Positions 1 to 8,519 of a stretch of DNA of 64,000 nucleotides are shown here, in pieces. Each line of letters opens with the position of its first letter. Position 1 is the first letter of the stretch. Below the pieces are notes generated by a model, which was given only the letters and a program-made list of their open reading frames with translations, searched no databases and had not been told where the DNA came from. Both the position numbers and the translations under genes were made by a program. Location of the stretch: the NCBI GenBank assembly GCA_037447455.1, contig JBBIGQ010000008.1:1-64000 (forward strand), written 5' to 3'. Origin of the DNA: BPGX01 sp037447455 (GTDB lineage: Bacteria > Bacteroidota > Bacteroidia > B-17B0 > Aurantibacillaceae).

Positions 1-885
1 TTCTGCGATGTTTTTTTCTATTTCGGCGAGTTTATCTTTTGGGTATTTTTCGTTGGGTTTGTAGGAGAGTGCTTCGTTGTAAGCATTTTTGGCGGTGTTC
101 CAGTCCTTTTTGGTGAAGGCATCGTCTCCTTTTTTGATGGCGGCGTTGTATTTGGCTTCTAACTCTGCTTTCGCTTTAGCTTCTGCATCCGCCTTTGCTT
201 TTTGTTCTGCTAATGCTTTTTCTACTAGTGCGATTTGACCTTTGGGATATTGCTCGTTGGGCTTTAAGGATAATGCTTCTTTGTATGCGGAAAGTGCTTG
301 TTCGTATTGATTTTTCTGAAAGGCAGCATCTGCTTTTTTGATAGCGTCCTGATATTTTTTTTCTGCTTCCTTTTTTTTCTTTTTTGCTTCTGCCTCTGAT
401 TTAAATAATTGTGATAGTTGTTGTTGAATAGATTCAATGCTTGCTTTATCCACATCAAACTTATTGCCTTTGGGATTGTATGTTACATTAAAAAGTGGCT
501 GATTAAGCACGGAATAATCGACGTCTTCAAAAGGTTCGTATATGCGTATAGCTTCTACTTCAAACTGATAGATATTTTTTTTACCTTCTTCAATAGTTGC
601 GCCGCGAGTGGAAACGTTGAATCGTTTGGTGATGTTTCCGGGTTTAGTGATAATGATAGAGTAGTCGTTATTCAAGGGTAAACGAAGTTGAATGTTTCCG
701 GAAGCATCTGAAGAGGCTGTTGTAAAATTTTTACCATTCTGTAAAACTTGTACCTGTGCACCTGCTATTCCAGCGTCTTCTCTGTTTTGAACCTGAAATT
801 TTACAATTAAAATGTTATCGTCCTGAGCAAGTAAAAAAAAATTAAAGACAATAAAATGAGTTAATAAAATGAGTGTTTTTTTCAT
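1..885 (-). CDS. Secreted repeat protein, partial (C-terminus beyond window)
   Basis: The reading frame is open from an ATG at 885 to the window edge (295 codons visible). Residues 1-21 form a signal peptide ending LLAQ. Residues about 25-140 read as a beta-sandwich, carboxypeptidase-regulatory-like domain (pattern SSDASGNIQLRLP). From about residue 165 a Lys/Ala-rich helical region begins, with a TPR-like unit of about 68 residues containing AYKEALSLKPNEQYP. A second copy (AYNEALSYKPNEKYP) is visible and is cut by the window edge. The likely location is periplasm or outer-membrane surface, where such repeats usually mediate protein contacts. A TATTTTTG -7 box lies 13 nt upstream of the ATG. 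No specific function can be assigned. The start and signal peptide are secure; the number of repeats is unknown. Confidence 0.8.
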   Translation of the reverse strand, partial: MKKTLILLTHFIVFNFFLLAQDDNILIVKFQVQNREDAGIAGAQVQVLQNGKNFTTASSDASGNIQLRLPLNNDYSIIITKPGNITKRFNVSTRGATIEEGKKNIYQFEVEAIRIYEPFEDVDYSVLNQPLFNVTYNPKGNKFDVDKASIESIQQQLSQLFKSEAEAKKKKKEAEKKYQDAIKKADAAFQKNQYEQALSAYKEALSLKPNEQYPKGQIALVEKALAEQKAKADAEAKAKAELEAKYNAAIKKGDDAFTKKDWNTAKNAYNEALSYKPNEKYPKDKLAEIEKNIAE

Positions 886-898
886 AGAATAGGATTGG

Positions 899-906
899 CA
901 AAAATA
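899..906 (-). promoter_or_regulatory. -7 promoter element for the repeat protein gene
   Basis: The minus strand reads TATTTTTG, an exact match to the Bacteroidota -7 consensus TAnnTTTG, ending 13 nt before the ATG at 885. A second match, TATATTTG, lies further upstream at 936-943 on the same strand. Which one is used cannot be decided from sequence. Confidence 0.55.
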
Positions 907-1006
907 CGATTTTTTCTGTTTTACTTTTTTTATTACAAATATATCTTTAAAAAAATTATGGACTATCCATATTTAGGGTGGTGTTTTATCCATTTAAAAA
1001 ATAACA

Positions 1007-1038
1007 TTTGAAAAATCATTTTTTATTTTTTACATTTG
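1007..1038 (+). promoter_or_regulatory. rpmI-rplT promoter
   Basis: TTTG at 1007-1010 and TACATTTG at 1031-1038 are separated by 20 nt, the arrangement of Bacteroidota housekeeping promoters (-33 TTTG / -7 TAnnTTTG). Transcription would begin a few bases downstream, about 15 nt before the L35 start. It argues against using any start codon upstream of 1059. Confidence 0.7.
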
Positions 1039-1058
1039 CAGCCCTTAAAATTATTTTT

Positions 1059-1253
1059 ATGCCAAAAATGAAAACAAATTCCAGTGCTAAAAAAAGATTC
1101 AAAGTTACTGCTAGTGGGAAAATAATGAGAAAAAAAGCATATAAAAACCATATCTTAACCAAAAAAGAAAAGGACAGAAAGCGTCGTTTGGTAAGAATGG
1201 CCGAAGTGCATCACGCAGATTTAAATAATGTAAAATATCTGCTTTGTAAATAA
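1059..1253 (+). CDS. rpmI: 50S ribosomal protein L35
   Basis: This is a 64-residue basic protein beginning MPKMKTNSSAKKRFKVT, the conserved L35 start, and containing a Lys/Arg-rich core (KKEKDRKRRL). It is a structural protein of the large ribosomal subunit. The open frame extends upstream to 1008, but that start lies inside the promoter and gives a non-homologous hydrophobic extension, so the ATG at 1059 is chosen; the resulting length matches the family (64-66). rplT follows after 72 nt, the usual L35-L20 pairing. infC, which often precedes them, is not upstream here; the neighbour is a divergently transcribed gene. Confidence 0.97.
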   Translation: MPKMKTNSSAKKRFKVTASGKIMRKKAYKNHILTKKEKDRKRRLVRMAEVHHADLNNVKYLLCK

Positions 1254-1325
1254 TTTATCATTAACCCGGGTGTTCAGCAAAAAGCGCTTAATATGTAAGC
1301 CGCTGCCACTCAAAAAATTACAACT

Positions 1326-1670
1326 ATGGCAAGATCAGTCAATCATGTAGCAAGTAAAGCAAGAAGAAAAAAAATTTTGAGACAAACCAAAGGGTACTGG
1401 GGTGCCAGAAAAAATGTATGGACCATTGCAAAAAACACCTTTGAAAAAGGTTTAACGTATGCCTATAAGCACCGTAAGCTTAAGAAGCGTGAAATCCGCG
1501 GGCTTTGGATTCAAAGGATTAACGCTGCGGTTCGTCAATATGGTTTATCGTACAGTCAATTTATTAGTAAATTAAAAAACAGTAATATTGACTTGAATCG
1601 CAAGGTTTTGGCTGATTTGGCAATGAATCATCCAGAGGCGTTTAAAAGCATTGTAGAAAAAGTGAAGTAA
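1326..1670 (+). CDS. rplT: 50S ribosomal protein L20
   Basis: At 114 residues it starts MARSVNHVASKARRKKILR and contains AKGYWGARK-type and RKLKKREIRGLWIQRINAA segments diagnostic of L20. It binds 23S rRNA early in large-subunit assembly; in several bacteria it also represses its own operon by binding the mRNA. The 72-nt rpmI-rplT spacer contains short GC-rich words (cccggg, agcgct) that are unusual for this AT-rich sequence, but no known L20-binding structure is recognised. A strong terminator follows at 1703, so the operon is probably rpmI-rplT only. Confidence 0.97.
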   Translation: MARSVNHVASKARRKKILRQTKGYWGARKNVWTIAKNTFEKGLTYAYKHRKLKKREIRGLWIQRINAAVRQYGLSYSQFISKLKNSNIDLNRKVLADLAMNHPEAFKSIVEKVK

Positions 1671-1702
1671 ATAAAATTGTTTTATTTTTTCAATTTTTGC
1701 TG

Positions 1703-1736
1703 AAAAGGTTTCCAAAATGTTTTGGAAGCCTTTTTA
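1703..1736 (+). terminator. Rho-independent terminator after rplT
   Basis: A stem AAAAGGTTTCCAAAA / TTTTGGAAGCCTTTT (one G-U pair) with a very short loop is followed by T-rich sequence. It lies 32 nt after the L20 stop codon. Confidence 0.85.
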
Positions 1737-1917
1737 TTTTTAATAAACCAGTCGGTAGTTTTTGTGAATGGCTGACAGTGTTATTTCCTAAAGTTTTGGC
1801 TCTTTTTAGAGAAAGTAAAACATTTTTCTAAATTATGCAAAGAAGGGGTGAAACATTTCGGATATTATTTTTTCTTTCAGTTATCTAATCAGAAAATATG
1901 GATATTTGCAAGGGTGT

Positions 1918-3171
1918 ATGAATTTTATTCTTTTCATAGCTAAAAAAATAAGCCGTTCTGAAACTCTTCATCGCTCTATATCATCGCCGGCAGTGAATAT
2001 TGGTTCTACGGCTGTTGGCTTGGGTATTACAATAATGATTTTGTCGGTAGCGGTGATTCGAGGGTTCAAACAACAGATTAATAATAAATTGCGAAATTTG
2101 ACTTCTGATGTGGTGGTGATGCCTTATCAAGGTGAAGATGATATTACATCCCGCCCGATAAGTGTTCGTGATGATACATTGCATTCTATTCAACAGATTT
2201 CAATTCTCAAATATGTAGAGCCGGTTTGTATAAAAAATGGTATTCTGAAAATTAAGGAGGAAAATGAAGGGGTTCTCTTTAAAGGTGTTATGCAGAATTA
2301 TCACTGGGATTTGTTGAAGGCGTATTTGGTGGAGGGGACTTTTCCAAGTTACTCAGATACCTTCGTCAGTAAAGAGGTAGTGATTTCTAAAAAATTGGCG
2401 GATAGGATGAATCTTAAGTTGAATCAAAAAATTATTGTTTATTTTATTAATAAGATAGTAGATGAAGAGGGTAGGGAAAAGATAGAATACCGTTCAAGAG
2501 ATTTGTATGTTAAAGGAATTATTCATCCGCAGTTAGGGGAATTAGATAACCAACTGGTATATGGAGATGTGAAGATGATACAACGGGTTAATAACTGGAA
2601 AGTCGATCAATTTTCTCAAATAGAATTGTATGCCAAAGAACCTGCTTCTTCTGATGCGATCATTGAACAGGTTATTGATAAAATTCCTTACAATTATCAA
2701 TTGGTACGAGTAGAAGAATTGTATTCCAATATCTTTAACTGGCTGGAAATGATAGATGTGAATGCAGTGATTATTATTGTGCTGATGTTGATTGTTGCTT
2801 CTGTAAATATGGTATCGGCTTTGATTATACTGATACTTGAAAAAGTTTCTCTTATCGGCATCTTAAAGGCGCTGGGGATGAATAACTGGAACATAAAGAA
2901 TATTTTTTTGCTTCTTTCTTTAAAGATACTTTTTAAGGGTTTGTTATACGGTAATGTGTTGTCTGTTATTATTATGTTGCTTCAACAACACTTTCACATT
3001 TTCACTTTAGACTCGGATGCTTATTATGTAAATTATATTCCTGTGGAATGGAATTTTATGGAATGGTTATTACTCAATATCGGCACTGTATTGGTTTGTT
3101 TGGTGTGTATGTATGTGCCGACATATTTAATTAGTAAAATGTTGCCTTCTGAAATTCTAAGGTGGGAGTGA
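1918..3171 (+). CDS. FtsX/LolE-like ABC transporter permease
   Basis: This 417-residue inner-membrane protein has the MacB/FtsX layout: one N-terminal membrane segment (about residues 26-47), a large periplasmic domain (about 50-280), then three membrane segments (about 282-306, 332-354, 383-405). The cytoplasmic loop after segment 2 contains EKVSLIGILKALGMNNWNIKNIF, the coupling-helix motif of this family (shown here only as a landmark). Such permeases work with a separate ATPase, for example in lipoprotein release (LolCDE) or cell-division signalling; no ATPase gene is adjacent, so the partner is unknown. Start: an in-frame TTG at 1906 lies within a GATATTTG -7-like box, so the ATG at 1918 is preferred. 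Confidence 0.88.
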   Translation: MNFILFIAKKISRSETLHRSISSPAVNIGSTAVGLGITIMILSVAVIRGFKQQINNKLRNLTSDVVVMPYQGEDDITSRPISVRDDTLHSIQQISILKYVEPVCIKNGILKIKEENEGVLFKGVMQNYHWDLLKAYLVEGTFPSYSDTFVSKEVVISKKLADRMNLKLNQKIIVYFINKIVDEEGREKIEYRSRDLYVKGIIHPQLGELDNQLVYGDVKMIQRVNNWKVDQFSQIELYAKEPASSDAIIEQVIDKIPYNYQLVRVEELYSNIFNWLEMIDVNAVIIIVLMLIVASVNMVSALIILILEKVSLIGILKALGMNNWNIKNIFLLLSLKILFKGLLYGNVLSVIIMLLQQHFHIFTLDSDAYYVNYIPVEWNFMEWLLLNIGTVLVCLVCMYVPTYLISKMLPSEILRWE

Positions 3172-3186
3172 TGAAGTATTTATTCT

Positions 3187-3194
3187 TATTTTTG
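3187..3194 (+). promoter_or_regulatory. -7 element for the nfu-mtaB operon
   Basis: TATTTTTG matches TAnnTTTG and ends 14 nt before the ATG at 3209. No clear -33 TTTG is visible at the expected distance. Confidence 0.55.
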
Positions 3195-3208
3195 CAAAAA
3201 ATGATTGT

Positions 3209-3847
3209 ATGACTACTCAATTACGCTATACAATAATAATGGAGCAGACACCTAATCCTGAAACGATAAAGTTTATTACCAATCATATATTGCTGCCCGC
3301 CGGGAAAGTATTATCTTTTGAAACCGTTAAAAATACTGAAATGGCGCCCATTGCAAATGCTTTATTTGGTTTTCCGTTTATCAAGAATGTGTTAATAGCA
3401 GATAATTATATCAGCATTACTAAACAAGCGTTTGTTTCGTGGGAGGATATTTTATTAGAATTAAGAGATTATATTTATGAGTATTTAAATAGTGGAAAAA
3501 ATGTTGTGAATTACGAACTCATTGATAAATTAGTATCGGATACTAATGAAAAAGAACACCATGTAATAGAGGAAGTAGCCATTCAGCATAATGTACCTCA
3601 ATCAGAGGAAGAACAAAAAATTATTGATATATTAAATGAATACATTTTGCCTGCCGTATCACAAGATGGCGGGTTTATCACCTTTGAAAAATATGCAGAC
3701 GGTGTGGTTTATCTTAAAATGCGCGGGGCGTGCAGTGGTTGTCCAAGTAGTGTGCTCACTTTGAAAGCAGGGATAGAGGGGTTGTTAAAGAAAATGTTGC
3801 CAGATATTGTGAGAGAAGTAAGAAGTGAAAATGCGGTAGAATTATGA
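3209..3847 (+). CDS. NifU-family iron-sulfur cluster carrier (Nfu type)
   Basis: At 212 residues it has an N-terminal Nfu_N-type domain (about residues 8-100, with MEQTPNPETIKFI) and a C-terminal NifU domain (about 130-210). The latter carries the cluster-binding C175-S-G-C178 motif in RGACSGCPSS. Nfu proteins receive [4Fe-4S] clusters from the SUF/ISC machinery and deliver them to apo-enzymes. The next gene, mtaB, encodes an enzyme with two [4Fe-4S] clusters and overlaps this one by 4 nt, so co-translation of carrier and client is plausible (inference). An earlier ATG at 3201 is out of frame and stops at once. Confidence 0.92.
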   Translation: MTTQLRYTIIMEQTPNPETIKFITNHILLPAGKVLSFETVKNTEMAPIANALFGFPFIKNVLIADNYISITKQAFVSWEDILLELRDYIYEYLNSGKNVVNYELIDKLVSDTNEKEHHVIEEVAIQHNVPQSEEEQKIIDILNEYILPAVSQDGGFITFEKYADGVVYLKMRGACSGCPSSVLTLKAGIEGLLKKMLPDIVREVRSENAVEL

Positions 3848-5184
3848 AAAGTGTGAGTTTTTATACCTTGGGATGTAAGCTAAATTTTTCAGAAACCTCT
3901 TCTATTGCTAAACTGTTTGAGGTGCAGGGATATTCCATTGTGGACTTTGAACAACCAGCAGATATATGTGTGATAAATACCTGCAGTGTTACTGAAAATG
4001 CAGACAGAGAATGTAAGAGCATTGTCCGAAAAGCATTGTCCAAAAATGAACATTGTAAAATTATTGTAGTGGGATGTTTTGCTCAATTAAAACCACAGGA
4101 GATATTAAACATTCTGGGTGTTCAATTAGTATTGGGTACCAATGAAAAATTTAAAATTATAGAGTATTTAAAGTATCTCAATGACAAAGAGGCAAGAGCG
4201 TTTTATTCGGACATTGAAAACGCCTATCATTTCAATGCTTCCTATTCTTTTGGCGATCGGACAAGGACTTTTCTGAAAATTCAGGATGGTTGTGATTATA
4301 CCTGCACGTATTGTACCATTCCGTTGGCTCGTGGTGAAAGCAGAAGTGATACGATGCAAGGCATTCTCAACACTATTCATCAGATTTTAGATAAAGGTGT
4401 AAAAGAAATTGTATTAACTGGTGTGAATGTGGGTGATGTGGGTTTTACAGAGGTTCCGGAACAGGGCAGAAAAAAGAGAAGTTTTTCGTTATATGATTTA
4501 TTACAAGAAATTGAAAAAATAGAACAAGAATTCCGGTTAAGAATTTCGTCTATTGAACCTAATTTGTTGAATGATAAAATTATTGAACTGGCGGCTCAAT
4601 CCAGACATATTATGCCGCATTTTCATATTCCGTTACAGTCGGGTAGCAACACGATTCTGGCTAAAATGCAAAGACGTTACAAAAGAGAATTGTATGCTGA
4701 ACGAGTTGGAAAAATTAAATCTTTAATGCCTTACGCTTCTGTTGGAGTAGATGTTATTGTTGGTTTTCCCGGTGAGACGGAAACATTATTCAATGAAACA
4801 TTGGAATTTCTGAAGGAATTAGATGTATCGTATTTTCACGTGTTTACGTATAGTGAACGAAAAAATACACTGGCCGAGCAAATGCCCGGGAAAATACCAG
4901 TAGAAGTGCGTAAAGAACGCAATGCGATCTTACGGCAATTGTCACAAAAAAAGCAACAGTATTTTTATCAACAAAATATAGGTAATACCAGAAAAGTACT
5001 TTTGGAGGATAGCGAAAAAAATGGAAAAATGCTTGGTTGGACAGATAATTATATCAAAGTAAGTATGTCGTATGAGGAGGTACTGGTGGGTAAAATTGTA
5101 GATGTGTATTTGAAAGGATGGGATAGTTCTAATGCCTCTTTAAATGTGGAATTGTCTGAATTGTATAGAAACGTTGTATTCTAA
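3844..5184 (+). CDS. mtaB: tRNA t6A37 methylthiotransferase MtaB
   Basis: This 446-residue radical-SAM enzyme converts N6-threonylcarbamoyladenosine at tRNA position 37 to its 2-methylthio form. The N-terminal MTTase domain has the three cluster ligands C11 (LGCKLN), C47 (NTCSVT) and C78 (VGCFAQ). The radical-SAM motif CxxxCxxC is at C150/C154/C157 (DGCDYTCTYC), followed by the PLARGESRS segment typical of the MtaB subfamily. The C-terminal ~65 residues form a TRAM-like RNA-binding tail. Length and motifs are complete. It overlaps the Nfu gene by 4 nt. Confidence 0.95.
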   Translation: MKSVSFYTLGCKLNFSETSSIAKLFEVQGYSIVDFEQPADICVINTCSVTENADRECKSIVRKALSKNEHCKIIVVGCFAQLKPQEILNILGVQLVLGTNEKFKIIEYLKYLNDKEARAFYSDIENAYHFNASYSFGDRTRTFLKIQDGCDYTCTYCTIPLARGESRSDTMQGILNTIHQILDKGVKEIVLTGVNVGDVGFTEVPEQGRKKRSFSLYDLLQEIEKIEQEFRLRISSIEPNLLNDKIIELAAQSRHIMPHFHIPLQSGSNTILAKMQRRYKRELYAERVGKIKSLMPYASVGVDVIVGFPGETETLFNETLEFLKELDVSYFHVFTYSERKNTLAEQMPGKIPVEVRKERNAILRQLSQKKQQYFYQQNIGNTRKVLLEDSEKNGKMLGWTDNYIKVSMSYEEVLVGKIVDVYLKGWDSSNASLNVELSELYRNVVF

Positions 5185-5279
5185 AATACAGGAGTTGCTT
5201 GTTTTTAGAGAAAGGGATTTAAGCGTATGTTCATTATCAGATAAGTTGGGATAGTGAGAATTTTTGGGGCAGCGGCTTT

Positions 5280-5311
5280 TTTGATTAAGATAAAACGAAA
5301 TTGTACTTTTG
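5280..5311 (+). promoter_or_regulatory. Promoter of the glycoconjugate operon
   Basis: TTTG (5280-5283), a 20-nt spacer and TACTTTTG (5304-5311) form a full Bacteroidota promoter. The -7 box ends only 6 nt before the ATG at 5318, so the mRNA leader must be extremely short or absent. Confidence 0.7.
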
Positions 5312-5317
5312 CAAACC

Positions 5318-7033
5318 ATGGCAAAAAAACAAGAGCAAAAATCTCATCGGTTTCAGAAAAAAGTAAATAATAATCAAACTTCAATAAGTTTGTTGGATAA
5401 AATAGAAAATTTAAGAAATAAATATAGTGATAGAATTGTTTTGTTGTTTTTCATAGTTCTATCATTGATAATGACACTCCTTAATTTTAATGCTCGTATC
5501 AGCGAAGCACACGATGATGCTTTGTACATTGAAGCGGCGTATCGTTTTGTTACGGAGTTTCCCCATTATTTTTATACGGCCAATGCCCCGTTTTATCCAA
5601 TGTTTCTGGCGGTTTTAATGAAGATAGCGGGATTTAAGTTAATAATTTTCAAATTATTTAATGTATTGTTTCAACTTTTATCGGTTTATTTTTTCTTTAA
5701 GGCGTTTTTTGATAGATTGCCTTTTGTAGTGTTTTTGCCTTTAATGGCTTTTGTGTCTTTCAATCATCATATTCTTTATTTTTCGTCTATGACGTTTACC
5801 GAAGCCATGTTTATGTGTTGGCAAGGATTGATGTTTTATGGTGTTGGTAAAGTATTGGACTTGCATTCATCTGGAGTAAAGAATTGGAAACAACACAGCA
5901 GTACTTTATTATTATTTGGATTAGTGATGTTTTTGTTGATTGTTACAAGAAGCGTTGCCATTGTGATAGTGCCTGTAATGTTATTTTATTTTTGGGTGAT
6001 TTTGAAAGATAAGCGATTGACCATTGCATCTGCATTGGCGTTTTTAGTTTATTTTATTCCTTACAAATTATTGTTGCGATTGATTTTTGGAAATGTAAGC
6101 CAGTATTCTAATCAATCAAAGATATTGTTTCAGAAAGATCCTTACGATGCTTCATTAGGGCAGGAAGATGTTTCAGGATTTATTCAACGTTTTTTTGATA
6201 ATAGTAATTTGTATTTGAGTAAGCGATTTTATCAAATTATTGGATGGATGCACGAGCAGAACAGCAATACTTATTCTTTTGTTACTCTGATGATGTGGGT
6301 GTTGTTTTTATTGGGAATTTGGAAATTGTATAAAGAAAGAAAGCACGTTTTGTTGTTTGTTTCATTTTATACATTAGCTTTAATTGCTTTGTCTTTTGTG
6401 ATTTTACAGGCAAGGTGGGATCAGCCACGAATCATTATGGTGGCAATGCCTGTGTTGATTATGAATTATTTTTATTTTTTATACAAAAGTTTCAAAGGTT
6501 CTTTTTTTAAGATGATGTATACCATTTTAATTTTTACATTTATTGGTTCAATGCTGATTTCTTCTATTAAACGTGGAGTGAAGAATGTGCCGATTGTATT
6601 GAAAAATCTGCAAGGAGATGTGTATTATGGCTATACACCTGATTGGGTGAATTTTCTGAAAGCCAGCGAATGGTGTGGGAAGAATCTACCAGAAAGTGCA
6701 CTAGTAGCGAGCCGCAAGGCACCGATGAGTTTTATTTATGGCAAGCGCAAATTTTTTCCTATTTATAGTGTGATTAAAAAAGATCCAGAAACCAATCAAT
6801 CCAATCCCGATAGTGCGTTAGTGTTTTTTAAACAAAATAAAGTTACACACATTTTATTAGCGAGTTTAAGAATAGATCCCACTAAAAATACAGGACAGGT
6901 GATTAACACGATTCATAACATCCTTGAGCCCATTCAAAGAAAATATCCATCTGCCTTGAAATTAGTTTATACAGAAGGTGATACAGAGCCCTGTTATGTT
7001 TATGAATTTGTTTATCCTGAAAATTTAAAGTAA
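5318..7033 (+). CDS. GT-C membrane glycosyltransferase (GT39/ArnT-like)
   Basis: This is a 571-residue protein. A basic cytoplasmic N-terminus is followed by about ten to twelve hydrophobic segments (from about residue 44 to 420) and a soluble C-terminal domain of about 150 residues. The first external loop carries acidic residues E63/D66/D67 (SEAHDDALY) in the position of the catalytic acidic motif of GT-C enzymes. Such enzymes move a sugar from a polyprenyl-phosphate donor to a lipid or protein acceptor on the periplasmic face. A polyprenol-type GT2 domain encoded three genes downstream could make the donor (inference). The in-frame TTG at 5309 overlaps the -7 box and is rejected. The acceptor is unknown. 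Confidence 0.8.
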   Translation: MAKKQEQKSHRFQKKVNNNQTSISLLDKIENLRNKYSDRIVLLFFIVLSLIMTLLNFNARISEAHDDALYIEAAYRFVTEFPHYFYTANAPFYPMFLAVLMKIAGFKLIIFKLFNVLFQLLSVYFFFKAFFDRLPFVVFLPLMAFVSFNHHILYFSSMTFTEAMFMCWQGLMFYGVGKVLDLHSSGVKNWKQHSSTLLLFGLVMFLLIVTRSVAIVIVPVMLFYFWVILKDKRLTIASALAFLVYFIPYKLLLRLIFGNVSQYSNQSKILFQKDPYDASLGQEDVSGFIQRFFDNSNLYLSKRFYQIIGWMHEQNSNTYSFVTLMMWVLFLLGIWKLYKERKHVLLFVSFYTLALIALSFVILQARWDQPRIIMVAMPVLIMNYFYFLYKSFKGSFFKMMYTILIFTFIGSMLISSIKRGVKNVPIVLKNLQGDVYYGYTPDWVNFLKASEWCGKNLPESALVASRKAPMSFIYGKRKFFPIYSVIKKDPETNQSNPDSALVFFKQNKVTHILLASLRIDPTKNTGQVINTIHNILEPIQRKYPSALKLVYTEGDTEPCYVYEFVYPENLK

Positions 7034-7037
7034 GTTT

Positions 7038-7772
7038 ATGGCATCTGTAGCATTAAAATTAGGGCAATGGATATATACTTATGCTTATCCCTTGTATTTG
7101 CCATTATATTTTGCGTACAAAAAATATGCTGAAAAGTTTGAAATAGACATTTTAAGACAAAGCATTAAGAAGGGAAGTGTGGTGATTGATATTGGCGCAA
7201 ATATTCGATTTTACACGAGGATATTAGCAGACATCGTTGGTGAATCAGGAAAAGTATATGCCTTTGAACCTGATAGTAAAAATTTTCAAAAATTGAAAAA
7301 CAACACCAAGCACTTGAAAAATGTGGTAGTTGAAAATTTTGCAGTTGCTGATCATACGGGAAAAATAAAATTGTATTTATCTGATTTGAATGTGGATCAT
7401 CGGACATATCCATTAAATGAAAAAGCAAAGTGCATTGAAATTTCTTGTGCGCGTTTGGATGAATATTTTACCACTCATTCTTTAATACATTTTATCAAAA
7501 TGGATATTCAGGGCTTTGAGCCCTTTGCTTTGGAAGGAATGAAAAGTATTATTCAACAAAATAAAGGCATTCAATTATTATCAGAATTTTGGCCGTATGG
7601 GTTATTAAAAGCAGGTAGTAGTGCACAAAAGTATTTTTCAGAATTGAAATTATATTTTTCAAAAATTTATTTGTTGAAAGATAAAACATTAGTAGAACTA
7701 ACGGCAGATCGCTTGAAAGAATTGCCCGTTTCTGAACAACATTATTACAATATCCTTTGCAAGAATGATTAA
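7038..7772 (+). CDS. FkbM-family SAM-dependent methyltransferase
   Basis: At 244 residues it has the FkbM layout: SAM-binding motif I around D51-I-G-A-N55, an acidic residue in YAFEPDS for the ribose, and HFIKMDIQGFEPFALEGM near the C-terminus. FkbM enzymes O-methylate sugars and polyketides, and genes like this are common in surface-glycan loci. One oddity is that motif I reads DIGANIRFYT, so the second conserved glycine of DxGANxG is Arg57. This may weaken SAM binding. It starts 4 nt after the upstream gene and overlaps the next by 8 nt. Confidence 0.88.
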   Translation: MASVALKLGQWIYTYAYPLYLPLYFAYKKYAEKFEIDILRQSIKKGSVVIDIGANIRFYTRILADIVGESGKVYAFEPDSKNFQKLKNNTKHLKNVVVENFAVADHTGKIKLYLSDLNVDHRTYPLNEKAKCIEISCARLDEYFTTHSLIHFIKMDIQGFEPFALEGMKSIIQQNKGIQLLSEFWPYGLLKAGSSAQKYFSELKLYFSKIYLLKDKTLVELTADRLKELPVSEQHYYNILCKND

Positions 7773-8519
7773 AAAGCGGCACATACCATATTCATTGGAC
7801 GATCCAAGAACAACGGAGTTGCACAGACAAATTATTTTGGAAACGCCTTTTTTAAAGAAGGTTTATTTAATTTGGTACAAAGAATTTGAAAGGGTTGTGA
7901 AAGAAAGTCCTTCGGGTGTGTATTTGGAATTAGGTTCTGGCGGAGGATTTTTGAAAGAAGTTTTACCAAATGTTATTACGTCGGATATATTGCCATTAAG
8001 TTATGTGGATAAACAAATTAATGCAGAGCAATTGCCATTTGAAAATAATTCATTAGATGGTATTTTTTTATTGAATGTGTTTTTCATCATATTCCTAGGC
8101 CATATTTATTTTTGCAAGAAGCCCAGCGTACATTAAAACCCAAAGGAAAAATCGTAATGATAGAGCCCGCTACTACTTTTTTCTCAAGATGGATATACAA
8201 AACTTTTCATCACGAGCCATTTGATGAAAACGGTGATTTGAGCATTGAAGCAGGAAGACCTTTGAGCTACTCTAATCAGGCATTGCCTTATATTTATTTT
8301 GTCCGAGAAAAAAAATACTTTCAGGAAAATTTTTCGGAATTAAAAATTTTGAGTATTCGTTATCATACTACATTCTTGTATTTGTTGAGTGGCGGAGTTT
8401 CGTATTATCCTTTTGTACCTGCATTTATGTTTAGTTGGTTTAATTTTTTTGAAAAATGTATAAAACCTTTTCAGAGATTTACGGCGTTATTTCACACAAT
8501 TATTATTGAAAAACAATGA
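7765..8519 (+). pseudogene. Class I SAM methyltransferase, frame disrupted at a T run
   Basis: Two frames together make one Methyltransf_11-like protein. Frame one (from ATG 7765) carries motif I, YLELGSGGG, at residues 53-61 and runs to about 8084. The second frame, to 8519, continues with HHIPRPYLFLQEAQRTLKP and GKIVMIEP, the expected middle and C-terminal motifs. The frames can be joined anywhere in 8061-8084, which contains T7 (8063-8069) and T5 (8080-8084) runs. One extra T in either run would restore a 251-residue protein. As written, translation ends at 8136 with an unrelated tail. The 3' end overlaps the next gene by 4 nt, as in an intact operon. It may be a pseudogene, a slippage-regulated gene or a sequencing error. 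Confidence 0.82.

Noticed and set aside
418..681. Plus-strand ORF of 87 codons
   Set aside because: It lies inside the minus-strand repeat protein, whose frame has a signal peptide, promoter and repeats; the plus frame has no recognisable features.
1254..1325. Possible L20 autoregulatory site between rpmI and rplT
   Set aside because: The spacer has a few GC-rich words, but no structure resembling a known L20 site could be drawn with confidence.
8112..8519. Separate small protein from 8112
   Set aside because: It begins in the middle of a methyltransferase domain and has no start region of its own; it is the second half of the frame-broken gene.
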